A DNA stretch of 64,000 nucleotides from Ochrobactrum sp. BTU1. Lineage in GTDB: Bacteria > Pseudomonadota > Alphaproteobacteria > Rhizobiales > Rhizobiaceae. Positions 35,556 through 44,187 of this stretch are shown here, piece by piece. The stretch lies in assembly GCA_018798825.1 (NCBI GenBank), contig CP076355.1:836001-900000 (forward strand). Reading direction: 5' to 3'. How positions within the stretch are numbered: the first letter of the stretch is position 1; every line of letters starts with the position of its first letter. Below the pieces are notes generated by a model that did not search any database, had not been told where the DNA came from, and worked only from the letters and a program-made list of their open reading frames with translations. The translations under genes and the position numbers were made by a program.

Positions 35556-37025
35556 TCAGTGTTGATGGCGTGCTTTCCAAAGTTCTTCCGCCTTTTTGTA
35601 AAACTGTCCGTAACTATCATTCTCCGCTTTGACGACAGTCATGAGCGCCATTGCTGTAGACGCGATTATCGTAAGCTCTGCACGCTCATCAATCGCGGCA
35701 CCCGACCAGACGGCGAGCCAGTATTCGAATGAAGACAGGCTGGAATGTTTGTCGGTTCCTGCTTTCGACAAGGTTGGCAATGTGAGATCTATTTTCTGTC
35801 CGCCGAGCCATCTAAAAACCGTATGCGCATGGTGAGGCACCAGCTCCGCCACATCGCGGCTCGTCGACACAACCGAAACAGACTGCAAATCCAGGAGCGC
35901 CGCTGCATCGCGATGCAGCTCACGATAGGTCGGTTGAGTAACGCCAAGGAACGATGCGGAGAGCTTCATGGGGTTAAGCAGATGCGCAAGGCTGTTGATC
36001 GAAGATCTCGAGTGAAACAGAGGATAAAGCGAGAGCAGCGCGTGAACCTGCGGTGCAAAACCAGCTAATGGCATGAAACAGATGCCATGCGCTTGCAAAG
36101 CACTTTCAGCCAAAGATAGTGAACCTGTAACCGGGATGTTGACGGATTCTGCCGCAAGCTCCAGCTTTCCGGAAAGCTCGCCAGTTCCGCAATTGCCATG
36201 CAATACGACGGGATAGCCCGCGCGTGCAACAAGGATCGCCGCCAACATAAACCATGGAGACTGATGCGAATTCGGTGAAAGATATGCAGGCCAATCGAGT
36301 GCTGGTCCACCTAATTCAGCCTTTGTCGAGTAGTATTTTCGAGCTGCATTAGCCATCCCGGCAAGTTCAGGCGCCGTTTCACCTCGATAATGAATAAGTC
36401 TCAATAAAGCACTGATTTGCATAGGGTCTGCCTCACCCGCAAATATCGTGGTGAAAGCATCTTCTGCTTCGAACATTTCGAGTGGGCGCGTGTGACCAAC
36501 CTTGCGTCCCGTGATCGCAATATATTTTGCAAGCCGCCGGACAGGGTCATTCTCATCCTGAATATTGGCAAATTGTGCTGCAAGCTGTTCAGGTGTCGGA
36601 TGGTTTTCGAGCTCTACCACTTTACGAATACCAAGCGGCGGAGGCGCAATGATAGCGCTTGCCCTCTCCCAGCCCTGTTTTCTTTTGCAATGCGTTTCCA
36701 CTGCATCCCTGCCATCGAAGCTCATAAGCGCTTCAGCTTCATTGGCCAGTCTGCGCAAACGGCCACGTAAAGCTTCAGCTTTTGGGGTTGCAATCATGTT
36801 GCGACCAGAACGAACGAGGATCGGGTCGTCGAACTTCTCTCGGATTTGTCCAAGTAGCCGGCTCATGGCCGCAATACTCAAACCCATTTGTTTTGCAGCG
36901 CCACCGACACTGCCTTCCACAAGAAGTGAATCCAGTGCAATGAGCAATCTCAGTTGCCCCAGTTTCAGGCTCTCGCCCGCCACTTTCTCAACCTCTGCCT
37001 GCGTTTTCATTCGCTTGCCCGACAT
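35556..37025 (-). CDS. LysR-type HTH fused to a TrpD2/YbiB-like domain
   Basis: A 489-residue protein. Residues about 20-85 are a LysR-type helix-turn-helix (LKLGQLRLLIALDSLLVEGSVGGAAKQMGLSIAAMSRLLGQIREKF, then DPILVRSGRNMIATPKAEAL). The expected LysR effector domain is missing. From about 130 the protein resembles TrpD2/YbiB of the glycosyltransferase 3 / anthranilate phosphoribosyltransferase fold: an N-terminal helical bundle (FTTIFAGEADPMQISALLRLIHYRGET), LDWPAYLSPNSHQSPWFMLAAILVARAGYPVVLHGN and INSLAHLLNPMKLSASFLGVTQPTYRELHRDAAALL. YbiB-type proteins bind nucleic acid. Divergent from the siderophore receptor, so a regulatory role there is likely. ATG 37010 is an alternative start. Confidence 0.82.
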   Translation of the reverse strand: MSGKRMKTQAEVEKVAGESLKLGQLRLLIALDSLLVEGSVGGAAKQMGLSIAAMSRLLGQIREKFDDPILVRSGRNMIATPKAEALRGRLRRLANEAEALMSFDGRDAVETHCKRKQGWERASAIIAPPPLGIRKVVELENHPTPEQLAAQFANIQDENDPVRRLAKYIAITGRKVGHTRPLEMFEAEDAFTTIFAGEADPMQISALLRLIHYRGETAPELAGMANAARKYYSTKAELGGPALDWPAYLSPNSHQSPWFMLAAILVARAGYPVVLHGNCGTGELSGKLELAAESVNIPVTGSLSLAESALQAHGICFMPLAGFAPQVHALLSLYPLFHSRSSINSLAHLLNPMKLSASFLGVTQPTYRELHRDAAALLDLQSVSVVSTSRDVAELVPHHAHTVFRWLGGQKIDLTLPTLSKAGTDKHSSLSSFEYWLAVWSGAAIDERAELTIIASTAMALMTVVKAENDSYGQFYKKAEELWKARHQH

Positions 37026-37079
37026 TGCTCCGACATCCGTTCAGTTGCGTTTTCTGGAACTTGGAACTGTTATAAATCA

Positions 37080-37094
37080 TGATGATTGACGTCA
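37080..37094 (+). promoter_or_regulatory. TGA-N9-TCA iron-box candidate
   Basis: TGATGATTGACGTCA matches the TGA-N9-TCA pattern described for RirA-type iron boxes in Rhizobiales. It is 53 bases before the receptor ATG and 54 bases from the divergent regulator start, so could affect both. The pattern is short and could be chance. Confidence 0.35.
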
Positions 37095-37147
37095 CGTTAT
37101 TGCCATACATAAGGAGAGCTGAAAACTCAACTTTAAGGGTGATATTT

Positions 37148-39385
37148 ATGACCAGCTTGTTTCGGGGATTGCGTACCAATGGTTCGCAGAACAGGCAATT
37201 GGCCAGCGGATCGTTTTTTGCAAAAGCCATTCTTGCGGGCACATGCCTTTCGACAGCACTCATTCTAAGCAGTGTAGCTTCTTTCGCACAGACCGCGACC
37301 AACGCGGAAGAAGAAGCCGCGAAAAAGAAACAGGCTGGAACCCAGGCGACCGAACAAGTAAACGCGGCCGGTGGTATCACGCTCAATCAGATCGTTGTTT
37401 CGGCGACGGGTTTCGAGCAGAACATCACCGATGCGCCAGCGAGCATTTCGGTTGTCCCGGGTGAAGAACTTGAGAAAGGCTCTTATCGCGATCTCGGCGA
37501 TGCATTGCGCGACGTTCAAGGTGTTGCTGTGACGGGGGCTGCAGCAGAACGTGATATCTTTATTCGCGGACTTCCGGGAACCTACACGCTGATCCTCGTT
37601 GACGGAAAGCGTCAAAGCACGCGTGATGCGCGCACCAACGGCAACTCCGGTTTTGAACAGAGCTTCCTGCCGCCAGCCAACGCTATTGAACGCATCGAAG
37701 TTATTCGTGGCCCGATGTCATCGCTTTATGGTTCCGACGCCATGGGTGGGGTGATCAACGTCATCACCAAGAAGGTTTCGGACAAGTGGAGCGGTTCGCT
37801 GAGCTTCGACACCACGGTTCAGCAGCACTCGAAGTTTGGTAATTCGCTACAGGGCTCATACTACATGACCGGCCCTCTCGTTCCCAATTTGGTTGGCGTG
37901 CAGCTGTGGGGGCGCGGTCTCAAGCGTCAGGAAGACAAGATCATCAGCGGCACGCCTGAGCAACGCGATATCGATATCACCGGTCGTGTGACGATTACGC
38001 CGAACGCCGATCACGACATCGTTTTTGAAGCTGGCAAGACGCGCTTGCGCCGCGATTCATCGGTTGGAAACACGATCAACCCTGTAGCCACCGGCAGCAC
38101 CGCACCGCTCGACACTTATAATATGAACGACCGAAACCACTGGTCGATCAGTCACACAGGCCGCTGGGGTCCAACAACTTCCGAATTCTCTTTCATGCAG
38201 GAAACTGCTCAGAGAACAAACTTTACCTGGAACAATGCTCGCGGTGATTTTGTAGAAAGCCTGCGTTCACCGCATATCCGCAACTCTACACTGGACGGCA
38301 AGTTCACCACGCCGTTCGAGCTTTATGGCAACCACACGCTTGTAACGGGCGGTCAGTTCATCGAGGGCACCCTGACAGATCAGAATCCGGGCCGTCGTAC
38401 AGGCTTGGACGAAGAGTTTACGATCAAGCAGTGGGCGCTTTTCGCTGAAGATGAATGGTGGATCACTCCAGACTTCGCGCTAACCGGCGGCCTGCGCATG
38501 GATCACCACGAAATCTATGGTTCGCATTGGAGCCCTCGCGGCTATGCAGTCTGGCACGCCACGGATCAACTGACCCTTAAGGGCGGCATTTCAACCGGCT
38601 TCCGCGCACCTGAGATTCGCACTATTGCACCTGGTTATGCTTACACGACTGGCGGCGGCAACTGTACCTATGGCCCGACTGGAAACTGCGGCGTCATTAT
38701 CGGTGATCCAAACCTTCAGCCCGAAAAGAGCACCAGCTATGAAGCCAGTGCACTGTGGGACAACCAGCAGGGTCTGCGTCTCGGTGCGACCTACTTCTAC
38801 ACCGATTTTAAAGACAAGATCGCCAGCAACATTCAGTATGACCCAATCACAGGTCAGCCACTGCGCTGGGCCCAGGACCCGAACTACGTTCTCTATTACA
38901 GCTACAACATCGATGAAGCTACAATTCAGGGTGTAGAACTGACGGCAGATTGGGAAGCGACTGACACGATTAAGCTCCGCGGTAGCTATACTTATACCGA
39001 CTCAGAACAGAAGACCGGCGAATACGCAGGTCTGCCTCTGGCTCGTACGCCAAAGCACATGGCAAACATCCGTGCAGATTGGGAAACGCCAGTCGACGGT
39101 CTGACTGCCTGGGCGGCTGGTAACTATCACGGCCCTGAAATCAATGCTGGTCTGCGTATCGGTACCGTGGGTGAGCCATATGCCTATAACAGCAGAGGTC
39201 AGGTCATCGCCCGAAAATATAAGGGCTATGCCACTTTCGACCTGGGTGGCTCCTATGAATTCAGCGAGAATGTCACGCTCAATGCTGCCGTCTACAACAT
39301 ATTCGACAAAAAGGTCACAGTGGACGAAATCAACAACGTGGTTGAAGGCCGTCGTCTCTGGCTCGGCATGACGTCACGTTTCTAA
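37148..39385 (+). CDS. TonB-dependent siderophore receptor (FepA/CirA-like)
   Basis: A 745-residue outer-membrane receptor. The long signal peptide ends near SSVASFA; a TonB-box-like QIVVSATG follows; the plug domain reads ITDAPASISVVPGEELEKGSYRDLGDALRDVQGV, IFIRGLPGTYTLILVDGKRQ, IERIEVIRGPMSSLYGSDAMGGVINVITKK. The 22-strand barrel follows and ends in WLGMTSRF, with the expected terminal Phe. The arrangement resembles catecholate receptors. ATG 37148 with AAGGGTG upstream gives the signal peptide. The neighbours supply the esterase and inner-membrane importer. Confidence 0.93.
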   Translation: MTSLFRGLRTNGSQNRQLASGSFFAKAILAGTCLSTALILSSVASFAQTATNAEEEAAKKKQAGTQATEQVNAAGGITLNQIVVSATGFEQNITDAPASISVVPGEELEKGSYRDLGDALRDVQGVAVTGAAAERDIFIRGLPGTYTLILVDGKRQSTRDARTNGNSGFEQSFLPPANAIERIEVIRGPMSSLYGSDAMGGVINVITKKVSDKWSGSLSFDTTVQQHSKFGNSLQGSYYMTGPLVPNLVGVQLWGRGLKRQEDKIISGTPEQRDIDITGRVTITPNADHDIVFEAGKTRLRRDSSVGNTINPVATGSTAPLDTYNMNDRNHWSISHTGRWGPTTSEFSFMQETAQRTNFTWNNARGDFVESLRSPHIRNSTLDGKFTTPFELYGNHTLVTGGQFIEGTLTDQNPGRRTGLDEEFTIKQWALFAEDEWWITPDFALTGGLRMDHHEIYGSHWSPRGYAVWHATDQLTLKGGISTGFRAPEIRTIAPGYAYTTGGGNCTYGPTGNCGVIIGDPNLQPEKSTSYEASALWDNQQGLRLGATYFYTDFKDKIASNIQYDPITGQPLRWAQDPNYVLYYSYNIDEATIQGVELTADWEATDTIKLRGSYTYTDSEQKTGEYAGLPLARTPKHMANIRADWETPVDGLTAWAAGNYHGPEINAGLRIGTVGEPYAYNSRGQVIARKYKGYATFDLGGSYEFSENVTLNAAVYNIFDKKVTVDEINNVVEGRRLWLGMTSRF

Positions 39386-39393
39386 CGCACATT

Positions 39394-39431
39394 ATGACGC
39401 CAGCTGATTTTAGGGCTGGCGTCATTTCTTT
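39394..39431 (+). terminator. Terminator after the receptor gene
   Basis: A perfect 11-bp stem, ATGACGCCAGC (39394-39404) with GCTGGCGTCAT (39415-39425), then TTCTTT. The esterase begins six bases on, so read-through probably feeds the import genes. Confidence 0.75.
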
Positions 39432-39436
39432 ATGGA

Positions 39437-40345
39437 ATGGATGCTCTCGTGAGCCAGACAAAGAACTTAGTCTTAAAGGTATGCCTCATGTTCGGATGCA
39501 TTCTCGTGAACGCCTCCGCACATGCCGGAAAGCCACAAGTCGACTCCTTTGATTTGCAGGCGAACGGCATCGACTATCGAATCTTCGTGGCTGCACCCGC
39601 TGAAAAAGCGCCTGCCAGTGGCTTTCCCGTTGTCTATATGAGTGATGGCAACCGGATGTTGCCAATCGCAGCCAAACTGATGGAAGATAGTCCTCGGCTC
39701 AACGCGGTGTTTGTCGGCATCGGTTATCCAACCGAAGACAAGGACGAAATTGTCCGCCTACGCTACTTCGACCTTACGCCTCCGACACCAGACGAGTTGA
39801 TCCCTGTTCAGACCAATATTCCGAAAACTGGCGGTCGTGACGCGTTTTTCGATTTTATTGATCATCAGGTAAAAGCCGAAGTCGAAAAGCGTTTTGCTAT
39901 CGACAAAAACAAGCAGGCTCTTTTCGGGCATTCGCTGGGTGGCCTTTTCACGCTTTATGCGCTCTTCAATCATCCGGATTCATTTCAGACTTATGCCGCC
40001 GCAGACCCATCGATCTGGTGGAATGGACGCTCGATTCTCACCGACAAGGATCGGTTTGTGGAGGCATTCAAAGCCGATCCGAAACCGATGCGGCTGCTTG
40101 TTGAATCATCCGGCAAGCGCGGCGAACGCCCAGGTCAGTCAAAAGAAGATACTGAGCGTCTGAAGAAGCTGCGCGGCGGACCTTCGGGTACAGACATTCA
40201 GACCGAGTTGAAACAACTTCCGGGCTTTGAGGTCGCCTATCGTCGCTTCGACAACGAAAGCCATGGTTCGATGATACCGCTTACGGTCGAAGATAGCTTG
40301 AAATTCATCCTGCTCAATGAGAGCCCAGACGAACAAAACAACTGA
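39437..40345 (+). CDS. Periplasmic esterase of the Fes/IroE/BesA type
   Basis: A 302-residue alpha/beta hydrolase. A hydrophobic signal or anchor (LVLKVCLMFGCILVNASAHA) is followed by VYMSDGNRMLPIAAKLME, the nucleophile elbow FGHSLGGLFTLYALF (Ser166) and a His in DNESHGSMIP. This matches the putative-esterase family with IroE and BesA, which hydrolyse tri-lactone catecholate siderophores. It lies between the receptor and the binding protein. The start is uncertain; ATG 39437 or GTG 39449, neither with a good ribosome site. Confidence 0.82.
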   Translation: MDALVSQTKNLVLKVCLMFGCILVNASAHAGKPQVDSFDLQANGIDYRIFVAAPAEKAPASGFPVVYMSDGNRMLPIAAKLMEDSPRLNAVFVGIGYPTEDKDEIVRLRYFDLTPPTPDELIPVQTNIPKTGGRDAFFDFIDHQVKAEVEKRFAIDKNKQALFGHSLGGLFTLYALFNHPDSFQTYAAADPSIWWNGRSILTDKDRFVEAFKADPKPMRLLVESSGKRGERPGQSKEDTERLKKLRGGPSGTDIQTELKQLPGFEVAYRRFDNESHGSMIPLTVEDSLKFILLNESPDEQNN

Positions 40346-40418
40346 ATTGTGGTCTTCCGGCTTTGACTGGAAGAAAACCGGACTATAAAGCACAAGATTG
40401 ACGAAAGGATTGAACGCC

Positions 40419-41348
40419 ATGCTGAAAATCAGCCGACATTTTTCCCGTCTGTTTGGCGCAGCACTTGTTGCCACAGCCCTTGCCTCCGGCGCGAACGCTG
40501 CTGATGTGGCAGTCAAACACGCCCAAGGCGAAACAACGGTTGCGACAAATCCTGAAAAAGTCGTGGTGTTCGATTTTGCAACGCTCGACAATCTTGATCG
40601 CCTTGGCGTGAAGATCATCGGTGTTCCTGGCAGCATAGCTTTCCCGGAATATCTCAAGAAATACGACGGCGCAGATTACACGAAAGTCGGCACGCTTTTT
40701 GAACCTGACTATGAAGCGGTCAATGCAGCCGAACCAGACCTGATCATTGTCGGCGGTCGCTCGGCTGCAAAATATGGTGAGCTCGCAAAGATTGCATCGA
40801 CCATCGATCTGACTGTTCCAGCCAAGGAATTCATTTCCGGAACCGAAGCCAATATCGAAAAGCTGGGCCAGATTTTTGGCAAGGAAACCGAAGCCAAGGC
40901 TGAAGTCGACAAGCTCAATAGCGAACTCGCAGCACTGAAAGAAAAGACCAAGGGCAAAGGCAAAGGCCTGATGATCCTGACGTCCGGCGGTAAAATCAGC
41001 GCCTATGGTCCGGGTTCACGCTTCGGCGTATTGCATGACAGCTTCGGCGTTGAACCCGCAGCACCCGATCTTTCTGTTGGCAATCATGGCCAGCCAGTCA
41101 GCTCAGAATTCATTCTTGAAACCAATCCGGATTGGCTTTTCGTGCTCGACCGCGATGCAGCCATCGGTCGTGAAGGCACCTCTGCCAAACAATTGCTCGA
41201 TAATGAACTCGTGCGTCAGACCAACGCCTGGAAGAACGATCAGGTCGTCTATCTGAACGCGCAGAACTGGTATCTCGTTGGCGGTGGCCTTGGTGCGCTT
41301 CACAACACGATCCAGCAGCTTTCAGCGGCTTTTGACAAAGCGAAATAA
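40419..41348 (+). CDS. Siderophore-binding periplasmic protein (YclQ/FatB/CeuE type)
   Basis: A 309-residue binding protein. Signal peptide MLKISRHFSRLFGAALVATALASGANA; then HAQGETTVATNPEKVVVFDFATLDNLDRLGVKIIGVPG, PDLIIVGGRSAAKYGELAKIA and QLSAAF at the end. This is the TroA-fold cluster for petrobactin/catecholate iron siderophores. No lipobox is seen. ATG 40419 has AAAGGA about ten bases before; the TTG at 40398 is less likely. It delivers iron complexes to the FecCD-type permeases. Confidence 0.9.
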   Translation: MLKISRHFSRLFGAALVATALASGANAADVAVKHAQGETTVATNPEKVVVFDFATLDNLDRLGVKIIGVPGSIAFPEYLKKYDGADYTKVGTLFEPDYEAVNAAEPDLIIVGGRSAAKYGELAKIASTIDLTVPAKEFISGTEANIEKLGQIFGKETEAKAEVDKLNSELAALKEKTKGKGKGLMILTSGGKISAYGPGSRFGVLHDSFGVEPAAPDLSVGNHGQPVSSEFILETNPDWLFVLDRDAAIGREGTSAKQLLDNELVRQTNAWKNDQVVYLNAQNWYLVGGGLGALHNTIQQLSAAFDKAK

Positions 41349-41369
41349 TATCTTCTGACCCAGTCATTT

Positions 41370-41392
41370 CGGGCCGCACAATTTGTGGCCCG
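41370..41392 (+). other. Stem-loop between binding-protein and permease genes
   Basis: CGGGCCGCA (41370-41378) pairs with TGTGGCCCG (41384-41392) with one G-T pair and a five-base loop; ATTTC follows. It stands between the siderophore-binding protein and the first permease. Confidence 0.55.
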
Positions 41393-41426
41393 ATTTCATG
41401 ACAAGGCAAGAGAACAGGAATTAAGC

Positions 41427-42389
41427 GTGAAGGCACTTGCCGCAGCTATCGTTGTTGTCGTCATACTGGCTTTTATCAGCCTGTTTATCGGCGTCAGCGA
41501 TGTATCGCTCACTACACTGTTTGGCGCAAATAGCACCGATCGGGCGGCAGAAGTTATGTTGGTCAGCCGGATACCTCGTACGCTAGCAATCATTCTTGCC
41601 GGCATGTCGATGGCAGTTGCTGGAATGATCATGCAGATGCTGACACGCAATCGTTTTGTTGAGCCATCGACAGCCGGAACCGTTGAATCTGCAAGCCTCG
41701 GCATTCTGCTTGTCATTCTGTTCGCACCTGACACACCAGTTTTCGGCAAGATGCTGGTAGCATCCGTTACGGCCCTTGCTGGTACAGCCCTTTTCCTGCG
41801 CATCCTGCGCAGCATTCCATTGCGTTCGGTGCTCGTTGTGCCACTTGTTGGCATTATGCTGGGCGGCGTGATCAGCGCTGCGACGACCTTCATCGCTTAT
41901 CGCTATGATCTGCTGCAAGCGCTCAATTCATGGACAACCGGCGACTTCTCGGGCGTGCTGCGCGGTCGTTATGAGTTGCTGTATCTTTCATTCGCCCTCA
42001 CCGTCATCGCATATATTGCCGCTGATCGTTTCACAGTCGCTGGCATGGGCGAAGATTTCACGACCAACCTCGGTCTCAACTATCGCCGCGTCGTGACCCT
42101 CGGGCTTGTGATCGTGTCTATGGTCAGCGCCAGCGTGGTCGTGACGGTGGGCATGATCCCTTTTCTGGGCCTCATCGTACCAAATGTGGTCAGCATGTTC
42201 ATTGGCGATAATATGCGCCGTGCTGTGCCGTGGGTGGCCGTGCTTGGTGCGGGACTGGTGCTTGCCTGCGATATCGTCGGGCGCATCATCCGTTTTCCCT
42301 ATGAAATCCCCATCGGCACGATGATGGGCGTCGTTGGCAGCGCGATCTTCCTCTATCTGCTTTTGCGTCGGGGATCGCGCCTTGCTTAA
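41427..42389 (+). CDS. Iron-siderophore ABC permease 1 (FecCD, YclN/CeuB type)
   Basis: A 320-residue inner-membrane protein with about nine to ten hydrophobic segments. Family motifs: VSRIPRTLAIILAGMSMAVAGMIMQMLTRNRFVEPSTAGTVESA and VTVGMIPFLGLIVPNVVSMFIGDNMRR. GTG 41427 has AGGAA at about eight bases; an earlier TTG at 41385 would start within the stem-loop region. Its last eight bases overlap the second permease gene. Confidence 0.9.
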   Translation: MKALAAAIVVVVILAFISLFIGVSDVSLTTLFGANSTDRAAEVMLVSRIPRTLAIILAGMSMAVAGMIMQMLTRNRFVEPSTAGTVESASLGILLVILFAPDTPVFGKMLVASVTALAGTALFLRILRSIPLRSVLVVPLVGIMLGGVISAATTFIAYRYDLLQALNSWTTGDFSGVLRGRYELLYLSFALTVIAYIAADRFTVAGMGEDFTTNLGLNYRRVVTLGLVIVSMVSASVVVTVGMIPFLGLIVPNVVSMFIGDNMRRAVPWVAVLGAGLVLACDIVGRIIRFPYEIPIGTMMGVVGSAIFLYLLLRRGSRLA

Positions 42390-43335
42390 ACGTCCCTGCT
42401 TCATCATCACGGTTCTTTCGATCCTCGTCATTATTTCCTGCGCAGCCTTCATGACACTGGGAGCCAAGGGCAGTTGGTCATTCATATTGACTTTCCGCGG
42501 CACCAAGCTTGCGGCAATGGTGCTGGTTGCCTATTCGATTGCTGTCTCGACAGTGCTGTTTCAAACTGTCACCAACAACCGCATTCTCACTCCCTCCATC
42601 ATGGGGTTTGATGCGCTTTATATTCTGATCCAGACTTTGGCAGTTTTCGCCTTTGGCGCTATCCATGTGAACGGGGTCGGTCCAAATGGCCGCTTCTTCG
42701 CCGAGACGGCAATCATGGTGGTCTTTGCCAGCACACTTTATGCTTGGCTGTTTTCAGGTGCGGCACGCAGCCTGCATCTGGTCATGCTTGTCGGCATTGT
42801 GTTCGGTGTCTTCTTCCGAAGCCTCTCCAACCTCATGCAACGCATGATCGACCCGAATGAATTCGCCGTGCTTCAGGACCGTTTCTTTGCAAGCTTCAAC
42901 AGCGTCAACGCGGATATTCTGTTGCTCGCAGCAATTATCGTGGCAGTGGTCACGCTTTACGGCCTGCGTTTTCTCAATGTCTTTGATGTTTTATCGCTGG
43001 GACGCGATCCGGCAATCAATCTGGGCGTCGATCATAGCCGCGTTGTGCATCGCATTCTGCTGATCGTCACGATCCTTGTTTCCGTCTCAACCGCACTCGT
43101 TGGCCCTATCACCTTCTTCGGCCTGCTTGTCGCCAATCTGGCTTACATGATTGCTGGTTCATCCAAGCATCGTATCGTGCTGCCTATTGCTGTATTGCTC
43201 GCAATCCTATGCATTGTCGGCGGACAAACCATTCTTGAGCGCGTTTTCTCGTTCAATACTGCGCTCAGTGTCATCATCGAGTTTCTGGGCGGGCTCGTCT
43301 TTATCATCCTTCTCGTCAGGGGAAACGCACGTTGA
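42382..43335 (+). CDS. Iron-siderophore ABC permease 2 (FecCD, YclO/CeuC type)
   Basis: A 317-residue permease partner. Motifs include FRGTKLAAMVLVAYSIAVSTVLFQTVTNNRILTPSIMGFDALYILIQT and LVGPITFFGLLVANLAYMIAGSSKHR. The only sensible start is TTG 42382, overlapping the preceding gene by eight bases, with GGGGATC just before it. A frame reaching back to 42334 runs inside permease 1 and is rejected. Its stop overlaps the ATPase start by four bases. Confidence 0.88.
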   Translation: MLKRPCFIITVLSILVIISCAAFMTLGAKGSWSFILTFRGTKLAAMVLVAYSIAVSTVLFQTVTNNRILTPSIMGFDALYILIQTLAVFAFGAIHVNGVGPNGRFFAETAIMVVFASTLYAWLFSGAARSLHLVMLVGIVFGVFFRSLSNLMQRMIDPNEFAVLQDRFFASFNSVNADILLLAAIIVAVVTLYGLRFLNVFDVLSLGRDPAINLGVDHSRVVHRILLIVTILVSVSTALVGPITFFGLLVANLAYMIAGSSKHRIVLPIAVLLAILCIVGGQTILERVFSFNTALSVIIEFLGGLVFIILLVRGNAR

Positions 43336-44090
43336 TCGAAATAAACCAGGTCAGTAAATCCTATAGAGATGCGATCGTCGTTGATGATGTGACGCTGCAA
43401 TTGCCCGCACGTGGCATAACGTCGATCATCGGACCGAATGGTGCTGGAAAGTCCACCTTGCTTTCCATGGTCAGCCGCCTACTTCCCATGTGTAAAGGCC
43501 GCATTACCGTCGATGGGCTGGATGTATCGACCACGTCGGGTGATGTGCTGGCAAAACGACTTTCGATCTTAAGGCAGGACAATGCCATTAACTCGCGCCT
43601 CACAGTGCGCGATTTGGTGACTTTCGGGCGTTATCCGCATTCCAAGGGCCGCCCAACACGCGAAGATCTCGACCACGTTGATCAGGCAATCGGCTATCTC
43701 GAACTTGAAGAGCTAGGCAACCGTTTTCTCGATGAGCTTTCGGGCGGACAGCGCCAGCGCGCTTTCGTGGCGATGGTTCTCTGCCAGAACACAGATTACG
43801 TTCTGCTGGATGAACCGCTCAACAATCTCGACATGAAGCACTCCGCTTCGATGATGAAACTGCTGCGGCGGGCGGCAAATGAACTGGGCAAGACAGTCGT
43901 GCTGGTGCTGCACGACATCAATTTCGCATCCTGCTATTCCGACCATATCGTTGCGATGCGCAAGGGCAAGGTCGTCCATCAGGGATCACCGGAAGAACTC
44001 ATTCAGCCGGATATTCTGCGCGATATTTACGAGATGGAGATTGCCGTCGAAATGATCGGCGGCAATCGCATTGGCATTTACTATCTTTAG
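43332..44090 (+). CDS. Iron-siderophore ABC ATPase (FepC/YclP/CeuD type)
   Basis: A 252-residue ATPase. Walker A is GPNGAGKST, the signature [15 protein letters not shown], Walker B DYVLLDEPLNNLDMKHS and the H-loop VLHDINFAS. TTG 43332 with AGGGGA upstream overlaps the permease 2 stop as TTGA. The TAG stop (44088-44090) is formed by the first three bases of the downstream palindromic repeat. It completes the six-gene uptake locus. Confidence 0.92.
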   Translation: MIEINQVSKSYRDAIVVDDVTLQLPARGITSIIGPNGAGKSTLLSMVSRLLPMCKGRITVDGLDVSTTSGDVLAKRLSILRQDNAINSRLTVRDLVTFGRYPHSKGRPTREDLDHVDQAIGYLELEELGNRFLDELSGGQRQRAFVAMVLCQNTDYVLLDEPLNNLDMKHSASMMKLLRRAANELGKTVVLVLHDINFASCYSDHIVAMRKGKVVHQGSPEELIQPDILRDIYEMEIAVEMIGGNRIGIYYL

Positions 44091-44181
44091 AGCGCCGATC
44101 CGATTAAATCGGCTCAACGCTCTAAAATTTTCTTTAACGCGCATCTTTTCCGAAAACCGTTACACACTTTTCGGGATGCGC
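44088..44181 (+). repeat. Bipartite palindromic repeat, copy 1
   Basis: The first module begins TAGAGCG and closes with the inverted CGCTCTA (about 44125). The second module (44139-44181) is a hairpin, GCGCATC...CCGAAAA with TTTTCGG...GATGCGC. Copy 2, inverted, is at 63220-63319. Similar elements are common between genes in Brucella and relatives (known to me; not searched). Confidence 0.75.
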
Positions 44182-44187
44182 TTTTAG

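Noticed and set aside
35357..35620. 87-codon minus-strand frame as a remnant gene
   Set aside because: The last 40 residues look protein-like, but it overlaps the LysR-fusion gene at its start and I cannot name a family; not enough to call.
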